DNA of 64,000 bases from Oppiella nova (GCA_905397405.1 CAJPVJ010000007.1:55566-119565), one strand, 5' to 3'; shown: positions 51,827-61,573, counted from the first letter of the stretch. Notes: generated by a model not told the origin, from the letters alone. A program made the numbers and translations.

Positions 51827-52559
51827 AAAAAATAGCTCACATTTTCTGTCCTATTTGCCGCAGTCTAGTCGAGCAGGTTGTGCTCTGTTATTGGCCGTTG
51901 TGGGTTTAACGGGCTGTTCCAGTTCGCCTACACCAAACTACTATAGCTTGACGCCAACGGTTAAACCGTTGGTGAGTTCAAATGTACGGGTGATTGAAGT
52001 ACTGCCAGTGGGATTACCCGACCGTTTAAACAGGGCCCCCTTAGTCTTACAGGACAGCAGTGGTAAATCTAATGTATTGGATAATGAACGCTGGACGTCC
52101 ACGTTGGGGGCAGAGTTACGTGATGGTTTGTCTGCGGGTTTGCAACAGAAATTAGGTGCTGTCGATCGTTACAGCAGTGGTATGACGGGTGGTAAAGTCT
52201 CTTACCGTATTGCAACCGACTTTTCTCGCTTTGATATTATCGAACACTCCAACACACGTTCGTTAATGGGTTCGATGAATCGGGATATTGAGGTGGCAGT
52301 TGCTTGGATTATTAAACGAGATGATCCAGCCAGACCCTTAAATCAGCCAACAGCTACACAGAATGCAGTGTTGCCTAACCGACAACTCAGTTGTCGAATG
52401 GCATTTACCGATGCAGTTGGTGCAGATGGCAATAAAATTGTTGATATAGTCAGTGTTTCACGACAGTCATTGAGTAAGGTTATCGAAGCGATTGCCGCTT
52501 CTGTTGTTGCGACAGAAGCCAATAAAGCTGTGGTGATGGAAGGAGTGACGTGTTCCTAA
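51816..52559 (+). CDS. pqiC: PqiC, outer-membrane lipoprotein
   Basis: 247 residues from ATG 51816 (GAGG just upstream). A signal peptide ending in lipobox GLTGCSSS, then NYYSLTP, VRVIEVLPVGLPDRLNRAPLV, and the ABC_trans_aux fold (PF03886). PqiC receives the PqiB needle at the outer membrane. Last gene of the operon, with a terminator at 52571. Confidence 0.88.
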   Translation: MLNKKNSSHFLSYLPQSSRAGCALLLAVVGLTGCSSSPTPNYYSLTPTVKPLVSSNVRVIEVLPVGLPDRLNRAPLVLQDSSGKSNVLDNERWTSTLGAELRDGLSAGLQQKLGAVDRYSSGMTGGKVSYRIATDFSRFDIIEHSNTRSLMGSMNRDIEVAVAWIIKRDDPARPLNQPTATQNAVLPNRQLSCRMAFTDAVGADGNKIVDIVSVSRQSLSKVIEAIAASVVATEANKAVVMEGVTCS

Positions 52560-52570
52560 GCAAGCACTAT

Positions 52571-52608
52571 AAAAAAGCACCCCAGTTTTAAATAAAGCTG
52601 GGATGCTG
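52571..52608 (+). terminator. Terminator of the pqi operon
   Basis: AGCACCCCAGTTT (52576-52588) pairs with AAAGCTGGGATGCT with one mismatch; A-rich before and T's after, so it may serve both strands. Confidence 0.7.
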
Positions 52609-52666
52609 TTAAATTTGATTCATTGTTAATAATCTAAAAACTTGAATATTCAAAATTCTTTAAATA

Positions 52667-54895
52667 TTAAACCATCGCTGGATCACTGACAGAATCTGCA
52701 CCTGTTTCAACGCGTCCTGCAAAGCGTCGATAAAACTTAGTGTCCTGAGTGCAAGTTACGGCAAAATCATACCATTGCCATGTATCTTTCAGTTCCCAAT
52801 GTCGCGTTGATGTTTGACCTGCTTTTACAGTGATTTTTAACGCTGCATCACTACGATAGACGACTGGGCTAATGACCAATTCAACATCTTTTGTGCCCAT
52901 GTTGGTCAGGTCTAAATAAACATTACCATTGGCAATATCATAACACACTCGAATTTCAGGATTGATTTGCAGGCTTTGATTACGATTCAAATCACCTTTG
53001 AAATGGCGATGAAAACCATTTGGTCCCATTACCCAAAGATCGTATAAGCCTTGATTATCCTTTTTCACATTCCAAACATCATCCAGTGTTTTACCCGCTT
53101 CTACAATGTAACGACGTGGGACACGGCTGAGATTTAACTTATCATAGACATGAAAAACTGCGCCTTGAGTCCCTGTATTCGAGAACAAGAGTTTAACTGT
53201 TCCATCATTTTGACAACGTGCACTGGTATGTAATTCATAAGGCAATGCTTTAGATGGGCGAATACCACTGGCTTGAATTGGAAGTTGTAAATTGGTTGGA
53301 ATCGGAACATTGGGCAACTTTTGCTGAGCTGAACGAAGTTGATCTGCTTGCTCACGGGTTTGTTTACCATTTAATTCTGGCAATACATCTTCATTTGGGG
53401 TTTTAAAGTTAAATGCTGAGGTTAAATCACCACAAATCGCACGACGATAAGGGCTGATATTTGTTTCTTTTACCCCAAAGCGTTGTTCTAAAAACATTAA
53501 TACAGACGTATGATCAAACACTTGAGAGTTAACCACACCCCCACGACTCCACGGTGAAATTACAAAGAGTGGTACACGTGGGCCCGGTCCATAAACACCA
53601 TTGTCTTTTTTAGGCTGGCTGCTGCTGCCTAGTGGTGCGTCATGTAGATAATATTCATGCTGCATATCAGCTTGGCTGAGTGTAGATTTACCCGCATAAG
53701 TATTGTCTGCTTGTAAGGTTGGTGCAGATGGAGAGGGAACATGATCAAAATAACCATCATTTTCATCAAAATTGATCAAGAAAACGGTTTTACTCCAAAC
53801 CTCTGGCACTGCTGTTAAAGCATCTAAGATTTCTTGAATAAACCAAGAACCTTGTACTGGGCTTGATGGACCTGGATGTTCACAATAGATAGAAGGTGCA
53901 TTGATCCAAGACACTTGGGGGAGTTTGCCTGTTTTGATATCATTTTTAAAAGCATCTAAAAACTCTTCGGGTTTATTGCCGGGCAGGGTGTTTGCGATAC
54001 CTTTATACAGTGGATTTTTAGCATTATCGGTTGTGGCATCATAAGCTTTATAAGGCAATGGTTGCGCTGCTTTATTGTATGGACTATTCGGCGCACCACC
54101 ACTTGAAACTGGATAGCCTGAAGCAATATTGGCTTTTTTAAAGGTACGGAATGCACCGAGCATGTTATCGCCCCATTCATCCGGCATGTTTTGATAGCAA
54201 ATCCAGTTAACACCTGCTTCTTCTAAACGTTCAGCATAGGTTTTCCATGTGTAGCCGACATCAACGTTTTGGGGATCACCATCAATCCAGTCCCATTCAT
54301 TATTCACAAATGCGGTACTGGTCGGTACTGCGCCATTGGTGCCCGTTAAATGAAATGAACGATTGGCATCTGTACCTGTGTGCATTGAACAGTGATATGC
54401 ATCGCAAATGGTAAAAGCATTGGCTAAAGCAAACTGATAAGGGATTTCCTGCTCTTTAAAATAACCCATCGCATAATCAGTTTTATAGGTGGGCCAGTTT
54501 GACATACGGCCATTGTCCCAAGCTTTTTGGCTATCCACCCAAGTATGGTTTGTACCGGGTGCACGTTGTGCATTATTACTCGATCCATCTAAATGAAAAG
54601 GTGTTAATAAGGCACCGTTACTTCGTTGTTGTTGCCATACAGTACGATCATTTTGCAAAGGAATGGTTAAGCGGTCGGCAAAACCACGAACGCCTTTTAA
54701 TGTACCAAAATAATGGTCAAATGAGCGGTTTTCCTGCATCAGGATAACCACATGTTCGACATCCTGAATGGTTCCTGTTTTATTATTTGCAGGAATAGCC
54801 AATGCCTTTTGAATGCTGGCTGGAAATGTAGATAAGGCAGCAGCACCAAAACTTGTTTTAAGTGTATTTGCTAAAAATTGACGACGATTAATCAC
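52667..54895 (-). CDS. plc: Phospholipase C, phosphocholine-specific type, Tat-exported
   Basis: 742 residues from GTG 54895, chosen because AAGGGAAAT lies just upstream and the product then begins MINRRQFLANTL, a twin-arginine signal. HVVILMQENRSFDHYFGTLKGVRGF and NFDENDGYFDHVPSP are the metal-binding active-site segments of the phosphoesterase family (PF04185); two DUF756 domains (PF05506) make up the C-terminus. It hydrolyses phospholipids outside the inner membrane. A small lipoprotein gene lies 26 bases upstream. Confidence 0.9.
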   Translation of the reverse strand: MINRRQFLANTLKTSFGAAALSTFPASIQKALAIPANNKTGTIQDVEHVVILMQENRSFDHYFGTLKGVRGFADRLTIPLQNDRTVWQQQRSNGALLTPFHLDGSSNNAQRAPGTNHTWVDSQKAWDNGRMSNWPTYKTDYAMGYFKEQEIPYQFALANAFTICDAYHCSMHTGTDANRSFHLTGTNGAVPTSTAFVNNEWDWIDGDPQNVDVGYTWKTYAERLEEAGVNWICYQNMPDEWGDNMLGAFRTFKKANIASGYPVSSGGAPNSPYNKAAQPLPYKAYDATTDNAKNPLYKGIANTLPGNKPEEFLDAFKNDIKTGKLPQVSWINAPSIYCEHPGPSSPVQGSWFIQEILDALTAVPEVWSKTVFLINFDENDGYFDHVPSPSAPTLQADNTYAGKSTLSQADMQHEYYLHDAPLGSSSQPKKDNGVYGPGPRVPLFVISPWSRGGVVNSQVFDHTSVLMFLEQRFGVKETNISPYRRAICGDLTSAFNFKTPNEDVLPELNGKQTREQADQLRSAQQKLPNVPIPTNLQLPIQASGIRPSKALPYELHTSARCQNDGTVKLLFSNTGTQGAVFHVYDKLNLSRVPRRYIVEAGKTLDDVWNVKKDNQGLYDLWVMGPNGFHRHFKGDLNRNQSLQINPEIRVCYDIANGNVYLDLTNMGTKDVELVISPVVYRSDAALKITVKAGQTSTRHWELKDTWQWYDFAVTCTQDTKFYRRFAGRVETGADSVSDPAMV

Positions 54896-54921
54896 AATAT
54901 TTCCCTTTGGTATTTTTATGT

Positions 54922-55068
54922 TTATGGTGCACAACGCATTAATGGTTTTTTAGATCCATCAGGCTGTGTAGTGGCCTGATCATCATTTGAATCATTACAA
55001 GCGGTGAGTGCCAGTAAAATGGGGAAAATATAAATGTACGATAACCATCGTTTCGGTTTTTTTAACAT
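54922..55068 (-). CDS. Small lipoprotein upstream of phospholipase C
   Basis: 48 residues from ATG 55068. MLKKPKRWLSYIYIFPILL then lipobox LTAC, followed by a short acidic tail ending KKPLMRCAP. An upstream in-frame ATG (55152) would place non-signal residues before it. It is 26 bases before the phospholipase start on the same strand, so co-transcription is likely. Perhaps a dedicated partner, as inference. Confidence 0.55.
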   Translation of the reverse strand: MLKKPKRWLSYIYIFPILLALTACNDSNDDQATTQPDGSKKPLMRCAP

Positions 55069-55152
55069 GTGCTTCGTCCATAATAAAGATGCCCACACAT
55101 TAGACAGCGCTTGTGACAGCAAGGTGTCACCTTTATGACAAATCATTGACAT

Positions 55153-55739
55153 GGCAATAGCGCTAGAAATCGAGACAAAAATCCAGATAAAAATAGAAAA
55201 TAAAACTGGAGAGAATTTAAGCGGTTTTGATGGAGAGATTAGGTGTGACGTTTAACTTTAATTTGAATTGTTGCTGAGATCTAAGATATCAACTAGGGTC
55301 TGTTGACAATTCGTCTAAGTTTGCGAATACGTGTGTTTTTTAGGCGATACTAGGCGCGAAATACGAAATTTAGTCATTCTAAATGATGAGAAACATCGTT
55401 TCGCAAGGTAACGACGTAGTGGCAAAAAACACGCTAGTCCCGAAGGGTTGTGGCTAAAATTATCTCAGTCTGCGTTATGAAACTCGAAAATAGTCTCGCT
55501 ATTCTCTTCGTTTCATGCCTTGCCTGCTCAATTTTAACCTACAACGCAAGCCATTTATGAAATATCAACAGACCCTAAGCATTTTGCTTTTAAAAGATTA
55601 ATTTTATTAGTCATATTTTTATAGGATGAATGATCAGGCAACGTGTGAAAATGCGAAGAGTCAGAACAGCATTTAAATTTATAGCTGAGCATGCAGGATA
55701 TTGCAGGAATGAATGGTTCCTGCATTTATTGACGGCCGT
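55153..55739. other. Intergenic stretch carrying an inverted-repeat element
   Basis: About 590 bases without a gene. About half is the 282-bp element at 55295-55576; the flanks have nothing I can name. Confidence 0.5.
55295..55576. repeat. 282-bp MITE-like element with perfect 12-bp terminal inverted repeats
   Basis: Begins AGGGTCTGTTGA (55295-55306) and ends TCAACAGACCCT (55565-55576), exact reverse complements, extended by TA on both sides. No coding frame inside. It contains further internal partial inversions (for example CGAAATACGAAATTT). The same right end occurs alone at 39322-39344. Confidence 0.7.
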
Positions 55740-56606
55740 TTATTTTAAATGTTTTTTAAGCAAAGCATCCCATCTTTGAACCAATGCTGAATATTCAGTT
55801 TTACAGCCAAGTGCTCTGCTTTTGGGTAAGTATTTTTCTTTGACCAGATACGCATATTTTTGCGAGTCAGACCCATAAACATAACATAAGAAATTTTCTG
55901 CTCTTACCCATTCAGGTGAGTGCCCCTCTGGTGTAAGTTTTCTTGAAACGGCTGGCCCTTGTTGCTCTAGCCCATAAGAGTCTGAAATAGAAATTAAATA
56001 ATCTTTATCTTCATCATAAGTTGTTAGGATATAAGCAGCGACTTGATCAGCATAATCCTCTTCGAATTTATAGGGGATATCCAATGCAAGTGTATCTATC
56101 AAGGCATGGCCTGCCTCATGATACAAAGTACCAAGTGCGCTTTGAAACAGCTCATCTTCAAGTTCGGTACCTTTAGCACCTGCTTGAGAAAATAGCTCTC
56201 TTTGTTCTTCACCTAATTCATAACACATCTCTATTGTGGAAGTATCAGCATCATAGAATGCATTCACTTCACCACATTCTTTGGCAATCACCTTGATATC
56301 CTGCGGTATATTGATATAGCTGTTCATATATTCCGCAAAGTCTTCTAATAAATAATTCGAGCGCCAGAATTTTTCTTCGATCTTGGTTTGGGCATTTCTA
56401 GCGGGTTGGTAAATCGCAATAAATTTTCCTGTTTGATCTTTAGCCGCATGCTTTTTATGCTGATTTGATGATGAGGGAGTCTGTTTCTGTTGATTGATTT
56501 CAGATTGATTATTTGAGGAATCAGCGCTAGTCCCACAACCGACTATGCTAAGAAGTACTAAACTGATCAAACAACTTTTTAAAGTAAGAGGGATGTTTTT
56601 GTTCAT
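55740..56606 (-). CDS. Lipoprotein metallopeptidase, DUF4344 family
   Basis: 288 residues from ATG 56606. The signal ends in lipobox SIVGCGTS, followed by a Gln/Ser/Asn-rich linker to about residue 55. YHEAGHALID is the zinc-binding H-E-x-x-H, and EDYADQVAAYIL supplies the downstream Glu/Asp, as in DUF4344 (PF14247). CGEVNAFYDADTSTIEMCYEL is the conserved strand before it. It acts in the periplasm or on the outer membrane; substrate unknown. Confidence 0.75.
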   Translation of the reverse strand: MNKNIPLTLKSCLISLVLLSIVGCGTSADSSNNQSEINQQKQTPSSSNQHKKHAAKDQTGKFIAIYQPARNAQTKIEEKFWRSNYLLEDFAEYMNSYINIPQDIKVIAKECGEVNAFYDADTSTIEMCYELGEEQRELFSQAGAKGTELEDELFQSALGTLYHEAGHALIDTLALDIPYKFEEDYADQVAAYILTTYDEDKDYLISISDSYGLEQQGPAVSRKLTPEGHSPEWVRAENFLCYVYGSDSQKYAYLVKEKYLPKSRALGCKTEYSALVQRWDALLKKHLK

Positions 56607-56618
56607 CTGTCTTCTCAA

Positions 56619-56990
56619 AACACAAATAGGAAGAATTATTTATATGCGAATGAAAGTACTGAAAAAGCTGATTATGTACATACATTTTGGATCATCAGTA
56701 AAGTTCTAAGATTGTTTGAAATAGGTGAAATTCATGCAATTAAATCATTCATTTCAAGGTGTTCAGCCCTTAACTTATTACTTTATTATTTCATCATCAT
56801 GTTATTTTGACAGCTTGGTTTTATCTTTTGTCTTTACAGTTTGTCTTTATAGGAATGATACTGTCATTTAAGGACAACCTGAAGCTTTAGCGTATTCAGA
56901 CCATTGACAAGATCAGCATGGATCATTATTTTAACTCATCGAGTTCTTTTTTGGAACTTGTTATTTTAAGATAAATTCTCGAGGTGAACC
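56619..56990. other. Intergenic stretch before the PF10118 gene
   Basis: About 370 bases. GAGGTG at the right end is the ribosome site of the next gene. I see no other feature. Confidence 0.45.
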
Positions 56991-57857
56991 ATGTCTATAT
57001 CAATGGTGAAAGAAAAATCAAAGCAAAAAACACCTGCATCATTTCCAGTACGTCGCATGGATTATCAATTTCAGGATATGCCCAAGTATTGGTGTAATAA
57101 TGAACCAACCTTTACCCATTACTTCACAGGTCTATCGACACTTTTTCCTGAAGGTGAATCGTACTTTGTCCGTTCAGTGCGCGCTTTACGTGGAAAAATT
57201 AAAAACAACCCACAATTAGATCGTGATATTGGTGCCTTTATTGGGCAAGAAGCCATGCACTCTAAAGAACATCATGCTTTTCATGTCAGTGCACAGCGAT
57301 ATGGTTTAGATCCTGAATCCTTAGAAAAAGTCACAGGGATCATATTAAAAGCGGTAGAACGTACTTTTCCTAAAAAATGGAATCTCTTGGTGACTGTGGG
57401 TCTGGAACATTACACCGCCGTGTTGGTGGTGGAGATGATGAAAAATGTCAATGAATTAATGACTGATACTACTATTCGTAATTTATGGTTATGGCACAGC
57501 GTTGAAGAAACCGAACATAAGGCTGTGGCTTATGACATGTATGAATACTTATATGGCAAGGGCTTAGATGCCTACATTCCTCGCGTGGCGATTTTTACAT
57601 TTAGTCTTGTGCTGATCACACTATTTTCTAATGTATATCAAGTGGTGTTGATGTCGAGAGACAAACAATTATTAAACCTTAAGTCTTGGACTAAGTTTGC
57701 TGGGTTTACAGTGCAAGCCTATCGTAAGCTGGTACCACAATTTTTCTCTTATTATCAGTTTGATTTTCATCCGAATGATACTGATGAATCCGAAATTGTC
57801 GCGCAAACTAAAGTAAAAATTGGTTTATCCCCTGAGCAATCAAGCTTTATCCAATAA
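56991..57857 (+). CDS. Metal-dependent hydrolase-like protein (PF10118)
   Basis: 288 residues. Ferritin-like helical pattern: GESYFVRSVRALRG, IGAFIGQEAMHSKEHHAFH, TVGLEHYTAVLVVEMM, LWHSVEETEHKAVAYDMYEYL provide repeated E-x-x-H metal ligands as in PF10118. Two hydrophobic segments near residues 200-220. Such genes occur with SDRs and thioesterases in lipid metabolism. First gene of the five-gene run to 60608. Confidence 0.75.
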   Translation: MSISMVKEKSKQKTPASFPVRRMDYQFQDMPKYWCNNEPTFTHYFTGLSTLFPEGESYFVRSVRALRGKIKNNPQLDRDIGAFIGQEAMHSKEHHAFHVSAQRYGLDPESLEKVTGIILKAVERTFPKKWNLLVTVGLEHYTAVLVVEMMKNVNELMTDTTIRNLWLWHSVEETEHKAVAYDMYEYLYGKGLDAYIPRVAIFTFSLVLITLFSNVYQVVLMSRDKQLLNLKSWTKFAGFTVQAYRKLVPQFFSYYQFDFHPNDTDESEIVAQTKVKIGLSPEQSSFIQ

Positions 57858-57887
57858 ATATTTTATTTATCAAAATAGGAAATAGTG

Positions 57888-58325
57888 ATGAATCCACTCA
57901 ATATGACTGGCCTAGAAATTATGCAAGCATTCCAAAAAGGACTGGTGCCAGCGCCTGGTATTGCAAAAACCATGGGGATGGAGGAAGTCGGAGACGTTGA
58001 ATATGGTCGCATTGTATTTATGGCCATTGCGGATGAACGTCATAGCAATCCATTGGGTGGAGTACATGGTGGTTTTGCCGCAACGATATTGGATTCAGTG
58101 ACAGGTTGTGCCACACATACCGTCTTGGCTGCAGGTGAGGGCTATGGAACCACTGATCTTGCGATAAAAATGTGCCGTCCGATGCCGTTTAATAAAAAGT
58201 TAATTGCTGAAGGTAAAGTCATCAACGTAGGGAAAAACTTAGTCATTTCAGAAGGCTATCTTCGAGATGAAGAAGGAAAATTGTATGCACATGCAACAGC
58301 AACCAATATGATCATCCGTCGTTGA
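57888..58325 (+). CDS. PaaI-type hotdog thioesterase
   Basis: 145 residues. NPLGGVHGGFAATILDSVTGCA is the hotdog helix with the H-G-G motif of PaaI-like thioesterases; YGTTDLAIKMCRPM follows as the central strand. It should hydrolyse an acyl-CoA. Start at ATG 57888 after AGGAAATAGTG. It follows the PF10118 gene by 30 bases. Confidence 0.8.
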   Translation: MNPLNMTGLEIMQAFQKGLVPAPGIAKTMGMEEVGDVEYGRIVFMAIADERHSNPLGGVHGGFAATILDSVTGCATHTVLAAGEGYGTTDLAIKMCRPMPFNKKLIAEGKVINVGKNLVISEGYLRDEEGKLYAHATATNMIIRR

Positions 58326-58466
58326 AAGATTCTATTTCTGCATTATGGTTTTGGACTAGAATTTTTGGATCAGGGCTTTAAATCAGAGCTTTGAAGTATT
58401 AAGTGCTGATCCTGTGATGTAGCTCATCGAATGTCAATCGACCCAAAGTTAAGCTGAGAATATAAA

Positions 58467-59147
58467 ATGAATTCAGTTGTATTACATCAATGGGAAATCT
58501 CTCCTTTTTGCCAAAAAGTTGCCAGAATGTTGCAATTTAAAGGGATCGCTTATAAGACTGTGGATTATAACGGTGTACTGGGTGCAAAAGTGCCAATGCT
58601 CAGTAAAGCAGGCAAGGTTCCTGTTCTAGATATTGATGGTCAACGTATTCAGGACAGTACTCGTATTGCACGTTATCTTGATGATGCTTACCCAGACTTA
58701 CCACGTTTATATCCTGAAGATCCTTTACAAAAGGCCTATGTTGAGCTTTGGGAAGATTGGTCAGACGAGTTGTTATATTTCTATGAGGTGCACTTTCGTG
58801 TCAGTGATGCTGATGCCTTAGATCATGCGGTTGAAATGAGTGCAAAAGGTCGCCCCAAACATGAAATATATCTGTTAAAACCCTTGCTCAAAGCAACATT
58901 AAACCTGCAACTTAAAATGCAAGGTACAGGTCGTATGGCTAAGCAGGATATTGAAGCGGAATTTACTCGTCATTTAGAGCGTATCGAATTGGTGTTGGCG
59001 CAAACAGGATGGCTGGTTGGCGAGGTTAAAACACTGGCTGATATTGCAGTAGGTTCGCAGCTTTTAGAGATTGTCCGCACCAGTAAAATTTGGGGCGCTA
59101 AAATTAAAGCTTATCCTTCTATTGCTCAATGGTTAGACTTGCTATGA
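58467..59147 (+). CDS. Glutathione S-transferase family protein
   Basis: 226 residues. N-terminal thioredoxin-like domain with HQWEISPFCQKVARMLQFKG (Ser/Cys of the active site) and GKVPVLDIDGQRIQDSTRIARYLD, then an all-helical C-terminal domain with LVGEVKTLADIAVGSQLL. Its stop overlaps the SDR start (ATGA). The substrate is unknown. Confidence 0.82.
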   Translation: MNSVVLHQWEISPFCQKVARMLQFKGIAYKTVDYNGVLGAKVPMLSKAGKVPVLDIDGQRIQDSTRIARYLDDAYPDLPRLYPEDPLQKAYVELWEDWSDELLYFYEVHFRVSDADALDHAVEMSAKGRPKHEIYLLKPLLKATLNLQLKMQGTGRMAKQDIEAEFTRHLERIELVLAQTGWLVGEVKTLADIAVGSQLLEIVRTSKIWGAKIKAYPSIAQWLDLL

Positions 59148-59917
59148 ATACGCAGAATGCAACATCTCAAAATATAGCAACACTTCCATGTGTGGTTGTT
59201 ATGGGCGTAGGTGCTGAACAAGGAATTGGAGCAGCAGTTTGTCGTCGTTTTGCTCAAGAAAAATTAAAAGTACATGTTGTGGGGCGTACTTTAGCGAAAG
59301 TGCAAGCCGTGGCTGATTCGATCAATGCGCAGGGTGGACATGCCGTAGCACATGCTTTGGATGCTGAAAATGAACAACAAGTACAGGCTTTTTTTGCGGA
59401 GAGGAATGCGCAAAAGGAGCATCTCGTCGCTGTTATTCATAATGTGGGGGGCAATATTCCCTCAATTTTTTTAAAGACCTCTCTTCAGTTTTTTACTCAA
59501 ATGTGGCGTTCTACTTTTTTATCGGCTTTTTTAGTGTCGCAACAAGCCTTAAAAATCTTTGAACAACAGCAATATGGCACACTGATTTTTACCGGGGCAA
59601 GTGCATCTCTTCGTGGTAAACCTTTTTTTGCGGCATTTACCATGGGCAAATCCGCATTACGTAATTATGCGATGCATCTCGCCCAGATGTATAAGCCTCA
59701 AAACATCCATGTTGCACATATTATTGTTGATGGCATGGTCGATGGTGATCGTGTCAATAAGGCGGTATTTGGTTTAGGACGCTTACTGAGACTTACACGA
59801 GGCACAGGTGGTTTAAATATCCAAGCGATTGCTGAAAATTATTGGATGCTTTATCAACAAAAGCGTGATTTATGGACCCATGAGCTGGATTTACGTCCTT
59901 ATCAGGAGAAATTCTAA
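59144..59917 (+). CDS. Short-chain dehydrogenase/reductase (SDR)
   Basis: 257 residues from ATG 59144, overlapping the GST stop. VVVMGVGAEQGIGAAVCRRFA is a variant of the NAD(P)-binding T-G-x-x-x-G-x-G, and HNVGGNIPS the N-N-A-G equivalent. The catalytic Tyr of Y-x-x-x-K is replaced: the segment is FTMGKSALRNYAMHLAQ with a Lys but Phe/Thr at the usual Tyr position, so activity is uncertain. Confidence 0.75.
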   Translation: MNTQNATSQNIATLPCVVVMGVGAEQGIGAAVCRRFAQEKLKVHVVGRTLAKVQAVADSINAQGGHAVAHALDAENEQQVQAFFAERNAQKEHLVAVIHNVGGNIPSIFLKTSLQFFTQMWRSTFLSAFLVSQQALKIFEQQQYGTLIFTGASASLRGKPFFAAFTMGKSALRNYAMHLAQMYKPQNIHVAHIIVDGMVDGDRVNKAVFGLGRLLRLTRGTGGLNIQAIAENYWMLYQQKRDLWTHELDLRPYQEKF

Positions 59918-59918
59918 T

Positions 59919-60608
59919 ATGTACAATTTAATTCCTCCATTGCTGAGAAAAAAATCCAAACTACAGGGCTGTATCGTTGTAATTGGCAATGAAACTCACT
60001 CGCTCAGCCAGCTTTTTGTGGATCAAGCACACAACAGCACAATGCCTGTATATCAAGTTCAGCATGATCCTACGCAAACTAATCTAAAGATTGAGCAACA
60101 AGATTTAGGTCTAAAGCGGGTTCGTTTGAATCTGATCAATCCGACTGCTTTAAAAAATTTAGTTGGCTATATTCAACGAACAGGGCATTCAATTGAACTG
60201 TGTATTTTCCAAGCTGATTTTTCAAAATCATTGTCGAATTCCGATGCTTCAGTCCAACAGATCGAACAGCTTTGGCAAAATACTGGTTTGGCTGCGGTAA
60301 ATATTTCCCAAGCGATCATTCGACAGATGCTGATAAAGTCACAAGGAACTTTGATCTTTCTAGGAACACAGCCCAACCTGATCGCTGAAAACAATGGCTT
60401 AACTCAGAGTATGTTTGCCAGTATTCGGGCATTGGCACAATCTTTGGCAAGAGAGTTTCATCCTAAAGGCATCCATATTACCTATTGTATGTTGGAAAGT
60501 TGGGATAGTCAGAATGTTGCCTTGATGGATTCGGTTAAAAATATGTGTTGGCATCTTTATCAACAACCTGATTCAACTTGGAGTCAGGAATTGAGTGTTG
60601 GTGTATAA
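59919..60608 (+). CDS. Degenerate SDR-fold protein
   Basis: 229 residues from ATG 59919, one base after the upstream stop. GCIVVIGNETHSLSQLFVDQA has the first strand and helix of an SDR but no G-x-x-x-G-x-G, and GLTQSMFASIRALAQSLAREFHPKGIHIT aligns with the active-site helix without Tyr or Lys. It is probably not a dehydrogenase; a non-catalytic partner of the SDR before it is possible. Confidence 0.65.
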   Translation: MYNLIPPLLRKKSKLQGCIVVIGNETHSLSQLFVDQAHNSTMPVYQVQHDPTQTNLKIEQQDLGLKRVRLNLINPTALKNLVGYIQRTGHSIELCIFQADFSKSLSNSDASVQQIEQLWQNTGLAAVNISQAIIRQMLIKSQGTLIFLGTQPNLIAENNGLTQSMFASIRALAQSLAREFHPKGIHITYCMLESWDSQNVALMDSVKNMCWHLYQQPDSTWSQELSVGV

Positions 60609-60676
60609 ATGCTATGGGGATTAATGCGAGAGAGCGCTAGTTAATCATATCCATCCCAAGCAGCGTGATTCAAACT

Positions 60677-61573
60677 TCAAAGCAATCGATTATCCTGAAA
60701 CAATCGTACAATCCATTCGATAAAAACTTTTTGTCGTGGTGAAACCAGTGTTTTTGATGGATAAAGTAAAGAAACAGGCAGGGATGGAACAGGATAGTCA
60801 GTTAAAATTTGACAAAGTGTGCCTTGCTCTAGCTCAGATAAATAACCATAACGCGGTGCTTGGATGATCCCAAAATGCTGTTTGGCTGCTGCTGCATAGG
60901 TATTTGCACCATTGACTTGAATCTTTAACGGCAACTCAAAAAACTGTGTTTTCTTGCCTGTCAGAAACTCAAGCGGCAGTGGCTTTTGTCGAGCAGAAGA
61001 ATAAAATCCGACCATAAAATGTGATTGCAGATCGTCTAAGCGTTGTGGTGTGCCATATTTTTCTAAGTATTTTGGACTGGCTAATGTCACTTGTTGAATA
61101 TCGCCCAGATGCCTGACAATTAACTCACTATTATTGAGCTGACCTATACGAATCACACAATCAATGCCTTCTTTTATCAGATCTACATAACGGTCGCTTT
61201 CGGTGAGTTGCAACTGTATCTGTGGAAACTCAGTTAAAAAATCATCTAATTTTGGCAGAATAAAATGCGTAGCAAAAATACCATGAACTGCGATTTTTAA
61301 AGGCCCTTGAGGTTTTGCATCAAGAAAATCATGATCAGACTCATTGATATAACCCAAGATATATTTGCAGCGCTCATAATAAATATGGCCTTCATCGGTT
61401 GCTTTTACCTGACGAGTGGTACGCAACAATAAGCGCGTATTGAGTTGGAATTCTAATTGTTTAATTGCATCGGTCAGGGTTGAGCGTGGCAGATTTAAGA
61501 TCTGCGCAGCTTTGGTAAAACTTTGTTGTTCAACCACATTGACGAAAGCAGACATTGCATTGAGTTTATCCAT
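60677..61573 (-). CDS. LysR-type transcriptional regulator
   Basis: 298 residues from ATG 61573. HTH: MSAFVNVVEQQSFTKAAQILNLPRSTLTDAIKQLE; effector domain: GPLKIAVHGIFATHFILPKLDDF, LIKEGIDCVIRIG. Divergent from the SDR at 61697 with a 123-bp gap, so it probably regulates that gene. Confidence 0.85.
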   Translation of the reverse strand: MDKLNAMSAFVNVVEQQSFTKAAQILNLPRSTLTDAIKQLEFQLNTRLLLRTTRQVKATDEGHIYYERCKYILGYINESDHDFLDAKPQGPLKIAVHGIFATHFILPKLDDFLTEFPQIQLQLTESDRYVDLIKEGIDCVIRIGQLNNSELIVRHLGDIQQVTLASPKYLEKYGTPQRLDDLQSHFMVGFYSSARQKPLPLEFLTGKKTQFFELPLKIQVNGANTYAAAAKQHFGIIQAPRYGYLSELEQGTLCQILTDYPVPSLPVSLLYPSKTLVSPRQKVFIEWIVRLFQDNRLL

